From contig DAQK01000045.1 in the NCBI GenBank assembly GCA_002502855.1, positions 16,190 to 48,486 on the forward strand: a DNA stretch of 32,297 nt, written 5' to 3'. The notes under the pieces were generated by a model. The model made no database searches. It was given only the letters and a program-made list of their open reading frames with translations, and was not told the origin of the DNA. Positions 26,215-32,297 of this stretch are shown piece by piece. The DNA is from Methanobacterium sp. UBA279 (GTDB lineage: Archaea > Methanobacteriota > Methanobacteria > Methanobacteriales > Methanobacteriaceae). The translations under genes and the position numbers were made by a program. Numbering within the stretch: position 1 is the first letter of the stretch; each line of letters opens with the position of its first letter.

Positions 26215-27312
26215 TTGATACCAATTGCACAGCCCCTTATATCGGATGAAGAGATAGATGAAGTTGTAAAAGTTTTAAAATCAGGATTCATTGCCCAGGG
26301 GCCTAAAGTAGCCGAGTTTGAAGAAAAATTCGGAGATTATATTGGGGTGGAGCATGCGGTGGCCACCACTTCAGGAACCACAGCATTACACCTGGCCCTG
26401 CTATCCCTGGGAATAGAAAAGGGCGACGAGGTGATAACCACACCATTCAGTTTTGCAGCCACAGCAAATTCAATCCTATTTACCGGTGCAACTCCAGTTT
26501 TCGCCGATATAAACTCACAAACCTATAATATAAATCCACAGAAGATACAGGAAGCTATAACAGATAAGACCAAGGCCATAATGCCCGTCCACCTCTATGG
26601 ACAACCAGCGAATATGGGCCCCATAAGGAAGATTGCAGAAGAACACAACCTATGGATAATTGAAGACGCAGCACAGGCCCATGGAGCACAATATCAGGAC
26701 CAAATGGTAGGATCACTGGGTGATATAGCCTGTTTCAGTTTCTACCCCACCAAGAACATGACCACCGGGGAAGGTGGTATGATAACCACAGACAGTGAAG
26801 AACTGGCAGACGCAGCCCGCATGTTAAGATCCCACGGCGAAGGTGAAAGGTACAACCACACAATCCTCGGCTACAACTTCCGTATGACAGACATAGCCGC
26901 AGCAATAGGACTAGTCCAGATTAAACGTTTAGATCGTTTTACAAAGAGCAGGATTGAAAATGCAGAATACCTGACCACACATATAAATACCATAGAGGGC
27001 ATTACACCCCCATTTGTCCTGGATAAGGTGAAGCACGTATTCCACCAGTACACCGTCAGGGTGGAAAATGGAAGAAGAGACGATGTTAAGGATTTCCTGA
27101 CCGGACTGGGCATAGGAACCGGAGTGCACTATCCCAAGACCATTTATGATCAGAAGCTGTATCAGGATCTGGGCATAGGTGGAAACTGCCCCCAGGCAGA
27201 AAAAGCAGCATCCCAGGTGCTTTCATTACCAGTACACCCGGGACTCTCAACTGAAGACTTAACTGAGATAGTTGATTTACTGGAAGAGGCATCAGAGAAA
27301 TTCTTCGCCTAG
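26215..27312 (+). CDS. DegT/DnrJ/EryC1/StrS-family PLP aminotransferase
   Basis: A 365-residue sugar aminotransferase-type protein. It begins MIPIAQPLISDEEIDEVVKV and has EHAVATTSGTTALHLAL (46-62), EDAAQAHGA (150-158), FYPTKNMTTGEGGM with the PLP lysine at 180, and GYNFRMTDIAAAIG. Such enzymes put an amino group on nucleotide-linked keto sugars for surface glycans or glycoprotein sugars. The start is TTG 26215, with GGTGAT five bases before it. No other sugar genes are adjacent, so the exact substrate is unknown. An 18-bp duplication covers its stop codon. Confidence 0.93.
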   Translation: MIPIAQPLISDEEIDEVVKVLKSGFIAQGPKVAEFEEKFGDYIGVEHAVATTSGTTALHLALLSLGIEKGDEVITTPFSFAATANSILFTGATPVFADINSQTYNINPQKIQEAITDKTKAIMPVHLYGQPANMGPIRKIAEEHNLWIIEDAAQAHGAQYQDQMVGSLGDIACFSFYPTKNMTTGEGGMITTDSEELADAARMLRSHGEGERYNHTILGYNFRMTDIAAAIGLVQIKRLDRFTKSRIENAEYLTTHINTIEGITPPFVLDKVKHVFHQYTVRVENGRRDDVKDFLTGLGIGTGVHYPKTIYDQKLYQDLGIGGNCPQAEKAASQVLSLPVHPGLSTEDLTEIVDLLEEASEKFFA

Positions 27313-27344
27313 GAGAACTGGTAAAACTAGGAGAACTGGTAGGA
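27309..27344. repeat. 18-bp tandem duplication across a stop codon
   Basis: CTAGGAGAACTGGTA occurs at 27309-27323 and 27327-27341, period 18. The first copy carries the TAG stop of the aminotransferase gene. It lies in the gap between two convergent genes and looks like a recent replication slip. Because the period is a multiple of three, the stop codon is also duplicated in frame. Confidence 0.6.
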
Positions 27345-27390
27345 CCTCGTGTCCCGAGTAAAACCTTTTGTTTTCAAGTAAAACGTGTGT

Positions 27391-27693
27391 TCAGGATAAT
27401 TTTTCCTTTACACTAGCCACTTTCTGTTTTAAGCCGGCTTCCTTATCCCTTCGGTCATCTATTTTTACACTGGTATCCACACGGTCGGCTCCCAGGGCAA
27501 AAACAGCTTCATGTGCCAGTTCAATGGCAGCGAAAATTTCTCCAGGGTCATCTGATTCTAACATAGTCCCCATACCACTTATTTCGTATTTAATACCAGT
27601 TTTATCCAGAGCAGCCAGTGCAGCAGCTATATAAGGGCTTATACTGGTTTTTGAGGTTCCGATGGGTATGATGGTGAGTTCTGCAGATATCAT
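27391..27693 (-). CDS. MTH1187-family thiamine-binding protein
   Basis: A 100-residue protein of the MTH1187/YkoF-like family, which folds as a ferredoxin-like tetramer and binds thiamine or a related ligand. Motifs are MISAELTIIPIGTS, ISGMGTMLESDD, AHEAVFALGADRV and KIDDRRDKEAGLKQKVASVK. ATG 27693 matches the family start; a longer upstream frame is rejected. No Shine-Dalgarno precedes it. A TATA-like AAATTATATGA (about 27717-27727) lies 25-30 bases upstream, so the mRNA is probably leaderless. The opposite gene starts 36 bases away. Confidence 0.9.
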   Translation of the reverse strand: MISAELTIIPIGTSKTSISPYIAAALAALDKTGIKYEISGMGTMLESDDPGEIFAAIELAHEAVFALGADRVDTSVKIDDRRDKEAGLKQKVASVKEKLS

Positions 27694-27729
27694 GTGTAAT
27701 ATATATGCCTCTGTTTTCATATAATTTTT
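27694..27729. promoter_or_regulatory. Interlocked leaderless promoters in 36 bp
   Basis: Between two outward-facing start codons, the minus gene uses a TATA near 27717-27727 and the plus gene a TATA (TAATATATATG, about 27697-27707). Each TATA lies next to the other gene's start codon, about 25-30 bases from its own. The two initiation complexes would overlap and should exclude each other. Confidence 0.5.
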
Positions 27730-28581
27730 ATGGTACCCTTGCAAAGAGAAAAATTCGATCAGAACATAATCCAGAGGGTTAGAAGCGTAATAGATGAATA
27801 TAATCTATTTAGTGATGGAGAAAAAATAGCAATAGCCCTTTCCGGTGGAAAGGACAGCGTCTTAACCTTACACCTATTAAATGGATTTAAGGACGAATAC
27901 AACCTAGAACTGGTGGCAATATCGGTAGATGAAGGAATTCAAGGGTATAGAAACGAGGGCATTGAAGTTGCCCGGGAAAACACCCGTAAACTCGGAGTGG
28001 AACTGGTTGAAAAATCATTTGAGGCTGAATTCGGTATTAAACTCGATAAGGTGGCGGGTAAGTACAAGAGTGCCTGTATACCCTGCGGTGTATTCAGGAG
28101 GTACCTCATCAACAGGACAGCCTACGAGTTAGGCGCAGATAAAGTGGTTACCGGCCATAACCTGGACGATGAAATACAATCATTCCTCATGAGCTTTGCT
28201 CGGGCTGATTTCAGGCGGTTCTCTAAATTTGGACCGAAACTGGAACAGATACACCCCCGGTTAATTCCCAGGATAAAACCCCTATGGAAAATCCCGGAAA
28301 AGGATGTGGGAACCTGGGTAGTTCTAAATGAAATACCAGTACATTTTGCAGAATGCCCCTACGCCCATCTGTCCTTAAGGGGTAAAATTAAGAATTATTT
28401 AAACCAGTTGGAAGAGGATCACCCCGGATCAAAGATGGCCATCCTGAAATCCTTCCAGAAAACCTTTAAAAATCAGAAAAATATCGTAAAACTTGTTGAA
28501 TGTGAAAAATGTGGTGAACCATCATCTTTGAATATCTGTAAGGCATGTGAGATGCTGGAAAATATAAATTCAGATATTTAA
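27730..28581 (+). CDS. tRNA 2-thiouridine synthase, Ncs6/TtuA/TtcA family
   Basis: A 283-residue PP-loop ATPase that activates tRNA U34 or U54 for sulfur transfer. SGGKDS (38-43) is the PP-loop; Cys 116 and 119 (ACIPCGVFRR) with Cys 209 (AECPYAHL) can bind the [4Fe-4S] cluster. The C-terminal zinc site is CEKCGEPSSLNICKAC (258, 261, 270 and 273). Many family members also carry an N-terminal zinc finger, which is not seen here; the frame is closed by a stop only 33 bases upstream of the ATG. ATG 27730 has no Shine-Dalgarno and is probably leaderless. Confidence 0.9.
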   Translation: MVPLQREKFDQNIIQRVRSVIDEYNLFSDGEKIAIALSGGKDSVLTLHLLNGFKDEYNLELVAISVDEGIQGYRNEGIEVARENTRKLGVELVEKSFEAEFGIKLDKVAGKYKSACIPCGVFRRYLINRTAYELGADKVVTGHNLDDEIQSFLMSFARADFRRFSKFGPKLEQIHPRLIPRIKPLWKIPEKDVGTWVVLNEIPVHFAECPYAHLSLRGKIKNYLNQLEEDHPGSKMAILKSFQKTFKNQKNIVKLVECEKCGEPSSLNICKACEMLENINSDI

Positions 28582-28653
28582 TTAATATCACGGTTAAACA
28601 GGTCAAAAACTTTAATAAAATTACAAACAATCTAATCATTATCTGTGATTATC

Positions 28654-28944
28654 ATGAAAAGGCTTTTATGGTGGCTGATAGCTGGAAGCAGAGGTGGTAA
28701 GAATAGAGCCAGAATAATCGAAGCCTTATATGAAAGGCCTTACAATATTAATCAGCTTTCTGTAGAGCTTGATTTAGATTATAAGACTGTAAAACATCAT
28801 ATGGATGTATTGAAGAGTCATGATATAATTAACTCTTCAGATGAAAAGAGATATGGGTCCATGTACTTTTTATCCAATCGTATGGAAGAAAAATATTATA
28901 TATTCCAGGAAATTTTGAGTAAAATGAGAAAAAAATCGCAATAA
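28654..28944 (+). CDS. Small winged-helix (ArsR-like) regulator
   Basis: A 96-residue protein, nearly all a winged helix: RARIIEALYERPYNINQLSV then ELDLDYKTVKHHMDVLKSHD, followed by a wing ending YGSMYFLS. The N-terminus MKRLLWWLIAGSRGG is hydrophobic and may contact a membrane or partner. ATG 28654 follows GTGAT by four bases. The gene for a small membrane protein starts 22 bases downstream, so the pair is one operon. Confidence 0.83.
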   Translation: MKRLLWWLIAGSRGGKNRARIIEALYERPYNINQLSVELDLDYKTVKHHMDVLKSHDIINSSDEKRYGSMYFLSNRMEEKYYIFQEILSKMRKKSQ

Positions 28945-28966
28945 ATATTTCTTTAGAGGTGATGAA

Positions 28967-29332
28967 ATGGTAGGAGGATATGAATATTCGGTTGGAAATC
29001 CGACATCAGGACAAGGAGCAGGTCAACATGCGGGATGGGGATTGGCAAACTCCCAAATAATAAACATCGATATAGTGATTGGAATGGCCAATATAATCCT
29101 CTTACTGGTACTGTTGTACATGTATCTGGGTAGTTACCGGGAATTCAAATCTAAATTCACCTTTGGATTACTGTCCTTTGTTCTGCTTCTGCTTCTGCAG
29201 AATATCCTATTTACTTCATTTCTCCTCTTAAATCAAGGTTTTAGAGGACCAGATATGGGCACTCCCATATTCTTTTTAAATATAATTGAATTTTTCGCCC
29301 TCATCATGCTGGTATGGGTTACCAAAGAATAA
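28967..29332 (+). CDS. Small membrane protein paired with HTH regulator
   Basis: A 121-residue protein with a Gly-rich polar N-terminus (SVGNPTSGQGAGQHAGWG) and three hydrophobic spans (about 34-55, 64-90 and 102-118). No family is certain. ATG 28967 follows GAGGTGATGAA, a strong site. HTH plus small membrane protein pairs recur in euryarchaea, where the membrane partner may sense a signal or hold the regulator; that is inference. Confidence 0.75.
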   Translation: MVGGYEYSVGNPTSGQGAGQHAGWGLANSQIINIDIVIGMANIILLLVLLYMYLGSYREFKSKFTFGLLSFVLLLLLQNILFTSFLLLNQGFRGPDMGTPIFFLNIIEFFALIMLVWVTKE

Positions 29333-29416
29333 ATTGGATTAGTTAAAAAGAAAGAAGGAGTTAATAAAAGGAAAAAATTATTTTCATTTAAATTAACAGT
29401 TTTATTTCAGGCGTCA

Positions 29417-30079
29417 TCATTTTTTGGTGCCTGTGGCTTTAAAACTGAAAAGAACTCGGAACATATTCTTAAAGGACTTCCGGTGGATATGGATATGGAT
29501 TAAAGTACTAATAACCATTAAAATTGATAATTCCACATGCCAGAATATTAACGAAGGATTTAAAGCTGTCCTTATTCCTAAATTAATAAATAAAATCATC
29601 AACATCCCTGTACCGCTGCTCCCCAGGTATCCTGCAGTTAATAGAAGATTCCAAATCCTTTTATGTTTACTCCTTTTTAAAATACCCTTTTTAAAGAGAT
29701 AGTAAGTAAATAAATAACCAGAAATTAAAAGAAGGCTAAGTGGTATGATAAAGTAATTATCTCCATCTCCAAGGAAACCACCATCTGGGTCATTCCCGGA
29801 GTCAATTGTAGTATTGCCATTATTAAGGTCCTGATTACCATCAGCAACTTCATTATTAGTATCAATTTGGTCGTTTGAGGTTGAATCAACAGTAGATGAT
29901 GTAATTTGGGATAAATCACATATACCATCTCCTGTTGTGTCAATGTAATGTCCACATTGCCCGGGGTAAGGATCATTAACCATACCATAGGGACAGCTGG
30001 CTGCACATGAATTTCCACTTAAAGATAAAGCAGCTAAAATGGGTACTGATGCTAAAAAACTGATTACTCGTTTTTTCAT
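29417..30079 (-). CDS. Exported/membrane protein with Ca-loop-like segment and His-rich membrane domain
   Basis: A 220-residue protein with an N-terminal signal peptide (MKKRVISFLASVPILAALSL), then CPYGMVNDPYPGQCGHYIDT and TGDGICDLS, a Cys-rich segment with a DxTGDGxCD loop like calcium-binding loops. A Ser/Thr/Asn/Asp-rich linker follows, then four membrane spans. The membrane part has FWHVELSIL and LIHIHIHRKSFKNMF, suggesting heme or metal binding as in cytochrome b-like DUF4405 proteins. Its C-terminal half is paralogous to the upstream gene, which it overlaps by four bases (ATGA). GGAGGG precedes the ATG. Confidence 0.75.
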   Translation of the reverse strand: MKKRVISFLASVPILAALSLSGNSCAASCPYGMVNDPYPGQCGHYIDTTGDGICDLSQITSSTVDSTSNDQIDTNNEVADGNQDLNNGNTTIDSGNDPDGGFLGDGDNYFIIPLSLLLISGYLFTYYLFKKGILKRSKHKRIWNLLLTAGYLGSSGTGMLMILFINLGIRTALNPSLIFWHVELSILMVISTLIHIHIHRKSFKNMFRVLFSFKATGTKK

Positions 30080-30408
30080 GATTTAACCCTCCTTTTTGCT
30101 GGAATAAACATTTTTTTAGTAGATCTCCAGTAACAATGGATATGGAATATGGTGATTAAAGTTAGGCTGATCCCTACCTCCACATGCCAATACATTAGTA
30201 CATGATTTATGGGGGTTATCATTCCCAACTCCAAGAAGATGAGAAGTAAAAAACCAGCACCTCCACCTATTAAAAAGGTCAATCCAATTATAAAATTCCA
30301 TATATTGATGTGTAAAACTTTTTTTATTATCTTAAATTTATAAAGTGAATAAGTAAGTAAATAACCACCAATAAATGGTAGAGATAGTGTTAAAACTTCA
30401 TAACTCAT
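30076..30408 (-). CDS. Four-span membrane protein, paralogue of the downstream gene
   Basis: A 110-residue membrane protein (115 from an alternative ATG at 30423). It has GGYLLTYSLYKFKIIKK, then WNFIIGLTFLIGGGAGFLLL, YWHVEVGISLTLI, and IFHIHCYWRSTKKMF. These match the order of WNLLL, FWHVE, IHIHIHRKSFKNMF in the downstream protein, so the two arose by duplication. Conserved His residues suggest heme or metal binding. ATG 30408 is favoured by GAGG nine bases before it. It forms an overlapping operon with the next gene. Confidence 0.72.
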   Translation of the reverse strand: MSYEVLTLSLPFIGGYLLTYSLYKFKIIKKVLHINIWNFIIGLTFLIGGGAGFLLLIFLELGMITPINHVLMYWHVEVGISLTLITIFHIHCYWRSTKKMFIPAKRRVKS

Positions 30409-30611
30409 ATTATGGAACCTCATTTTCTAAATAATTTAATATGTAATGGATAAATTCGTAGAATAAAATCTAATTTCATACAATAAAATAAACCTAATTC
30501 AAATATAAAAATAATTTTTCCAAGTTCTTTCCAGGTTTATACCCAGATTCAACCCATATTTAAAATGCGGTCCATCAATATATCTAGAAAATTAAGATTC
30601 AAATTCATTTT

Positions 30612-32198
30612 CTAATAAATCTTACTAACCTTACCCACACCCTTACTCCTGCCTTCTCGGAATATGAGTTTTTGTCCTTCACGAATAGCGTAGGGGCGGT
30701 ATTTAAATTTCATCCTGATTTTACCAGTATCACCCGCGGATAGGTATTCTTTATCCAGGGGCTGGAATATGGTGGTGTCGGAGATGGTCTCTATATGGGT
30801 TATGCATTCGTAGCCCTCTCTGATGGTTGTGGGATGCACTAGTATGGAGACATCTGCTTCAAACTCCCTTACCGGTTGTGGTTTGTAGAGTAAATCCGAT
30901 ATGATCATGCCCCTTTTAATGGAACTTACATCTGCACCGCTCAGGGATATCCCCACCACTTCACCGGTTTCTGCACTGTCTTTTTTATAGTAGTGCATCT
31001 CTATGGAACGGACAGTGATAGGGATGAATTTACCAGTGCCGGTAGGTCCTAGAAGAAGTTTATCACCCTTTTTCACAGTACCCTGTCTGACTGTACCGCT
31101 TACTACAGTTCCCACACCCGTAACAGTGTATATCTTATCGATGTACATCATGAACGGTTTTTTCCCGTCTTGGGGATTGGATTCTACGTTCAACTGGTAA
31201 AACAATTCGTCCAGGAGATCTAAACCATTACCAGTAACTGGTGATACTTTTATAACCGGTACCAAATGTTGATTCATATTACCCGCCACGAAAACGGCGT
31301 CATCACCGGTTTTGACCATGTATGGAATTTTACCCACCATCTTAAGGAGTTCGAACACCTCATCTTTAACTTCCCGGGTTTGCTCCTCGGTTACCATGTC
31401 TATTTTGGTGATGGCCACCAGTAAAGGTATTTCCATGGCCAGGACAATTCCCAGGTGCTCCCGGGTTATAGCGGTGGGGCCCTGATCAGCGGCTATGGTG
31501 AGCAGTCCAAAATCCAGTTTCTGACCTACAATGCCCCTTATCGTGGTCCTAAGCCAGGGTTCATGGCCTACGGTGTCCACAAAGGAGACCACCTTTTCGC
31601 ACTGCTCCACCACCTTTGATTTTTCCTTTTTATGCAGGGGATTGGTGATACGTACCGGTTTTCCTTCCCGGAATCCATAAACGGCAAATGAAAGATCAGC
31701 AGATAGGCCCCGTTCTATTTCATGTTTCTGGACGTCCAGGTATATCCTGGTTCTTCCAGAACCATTATCCAGTGATCCAGAGGTGAGGGTGCCGACCAGG
31801 GTGCTTTTACCATGGTCTACATGCCCGACCACCCCCACTAGCAGGTGTTTCTTCTGCTGGCTGTTTTCTTTACCAACCAGGACTTTGGCCACCGTACCTT
31901 CACCCGCATCCTGCTTTTGAATATCGTTTATTTTAGCATCTATTGAATGGACTACCTTCTCCAGTACAAAGAGAGACTCATCCATTTTATCATCGGTTAG
32001 ACCCACCAGGTTCCCATCATCATCAACACCTAAAAAATAAACGGCTTCTCCATCCCCCTTTTCCATTCTGTATTTCATCTGGGATGCCAGGCGTTGAATT
32101 CGGTCCTTTTTAAGATGGTATTCCATTTCAAGATTTTCCTTAAATTCGATATTTCTCCGTTCACCATACTTGGTAATATCGTAAATATCAACGCTCAT
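30612..32198 (-). CDS. GTPBP1-like translational GTPase
   Basis: A 528-residue GTPase of the EF-Tu superfamily, closest to archaeal/eukaryotic GTPBP1. An N-terminal domain of about 115 residues (YGERRNIEFKENLEMEYHLK) precedes the G domain. P-loop GHVDHGKST is at 125-133, the G3 motif is DTVGHEPW, and the usual NKxD is TKID. Domains II and III follow (TVTGVGTVVSGTVRQG; MKFKYRPYAIREGQKLIFRE). Its role is probably in ribosome rescue or mRNA surveillance, as for GTPBP1 and Hbs1-like factors; not proven in methanogens. ATG 32198 has only a weak TGAT site. A TATA-like element (AATAAATAG) lies about 60 bases upstream. Confidence 0.93.
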   Translation of the reverse strand: MSVDIYDITKYGERRNIEFKENLEMEYHLKKDRIQRLASQMKYRMEKGDGEAVYFLGVDDDGNLVGLTDDKMDESLFVLEKVVHSIDAKINDIQKQDAGEGTVAKVLVGKENSQQKKHLLVGVVGHVDHGKSTLVGTLTSGSLDNGSGRTRIYLDVQKHEIERGLSADLSFAVYGFREGKPVRITNPLHKKEKSKVVEQCEKVVSFVDTVGHEPWLRTTIRGIVGQKLDFGLLTIAADQGPTAITREHLGIVLAMEIPLLVAITKIDMVTEEQTREVKDEVFELLKMVGKIPYMVKTGDDAVFVAGNMNQHLVPVIKVSPVTGNGLDLLDELFYQLNVESNPQDGKKPFMMYIDKIYTVTGVGTVVSGTVRQGTVKKGDKLLLGPTGTGKFIPITVRSIEMHYYKKDSAETGEVVGISLSGADVSSIKRGMIISDLLYKPQPVREFEADVSILVHPTTIREGYECITHIETISDTTIFQPLDKEYLSAGDTGKIRMKFKYRPYAIREGQKLIFREGRSKGVGKVSKIY

Positions 32199-32297
32199 AC
32201 TATCAAGTTCAAAATCGGTTTGTGGTTATGATATGGAATCTCAGTAACTAAAAAACTATTTATTCGTTTTACTAAACAGGGTGTCTGTTTTAAGTGA

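Noticed and set aside
28582..28653. GTG start at 28645 for the HTH gene
   Set aside because: That GTG is part of the GTGAT ribosome binding site for the ATG at 28654; the same holds for the GTG at 14475 and 1719 in other genes.

Overview
The window is chromosomal DNA of a hydrogenotrophic, formate-using methanogenic archaeon of the order Methanobacteriales, most likely Methanobacterium. The evidence is the set of fdhA, fdhB, fdhC and an mvhD-like gene, the cofactor genes mptA, cofG and comC, an archaeal proteasome beta subunit, aCPSF1/FttA, Taw2, Trm1, GGTGAT-type ribosome binding sites, and AT-rich spacers with archaeal TATA boxes. No rRNA, tRNA, transposase, integrase, prophage or CRISPR array was found.

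Layout. 1-4847 (minus strand): partial mvhD, then fdhB and fdhA as a pair, then fdhC, which lies upstream of fdhA in the direction of transcription. This is a formate uptake and oxidation module; MvhD could pass electrons from formate to heterodisulfide reductase. 4848-6715: a gene-poor stretch with the fdhC promoter and long leader, tandem operator-like repeats, a six-codon leader frame, a decayed gene fragment, a protein built from exact 16-residue repeats, a zinc-ribbon membrane protein and a short imperfect repeat array. 6716-11742 (minus): psmB, fttA (aCPSF1), purM and comC, an order I recall from Methanothermobacter. 11980-12429: a solitary NuoE-like [2Fe-2S] protein. 12551-18166 (plus): taw2, a histone-deacetylase-family hydrolase, two methanogen families of unknown function, mptA and cofG. 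18249-22477: an Lrp/AsnC regulator, a small hypothetical gene, and a winged-helix regulator divergent from a two-gene archaeal glutamate synthase set. 22538-24866 (minus): three tandem DUF4013 membrane proteins. 24907-28581: trm1 divergent from a DegT-type aminotransferase, then a thiamine-binding protein divergent from a tRNA 2-thiolation enzyme. 28654-30408: an HTH/membrane-protein pair and a pair of paralogous membrane proteins. 30612-32198: a GTPBP1-like GTPase.

The observations most worth following are: (1) the fdhC control region, with two exact 15-bp direct repeats 20 bp apart just upstream of a TATA box, a long leader, and a six-codon frame behind a perfect Shine-Dalgarno; (2) three genes whose family-predicted start falls on CTG, ACG or ATC behind a good ribosome binding site; (3) the 16-residue-repeat protein with a decayed relative beside it; (4) a glutamate synthase whose N-terminus seems to carry about six Fe-S clusters, with no amidotransferase gene next to it; (5) an opposed leaderless promoter pair packed into 36 bp.

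All family calls come from reading motifs and from memory; no database search was run.
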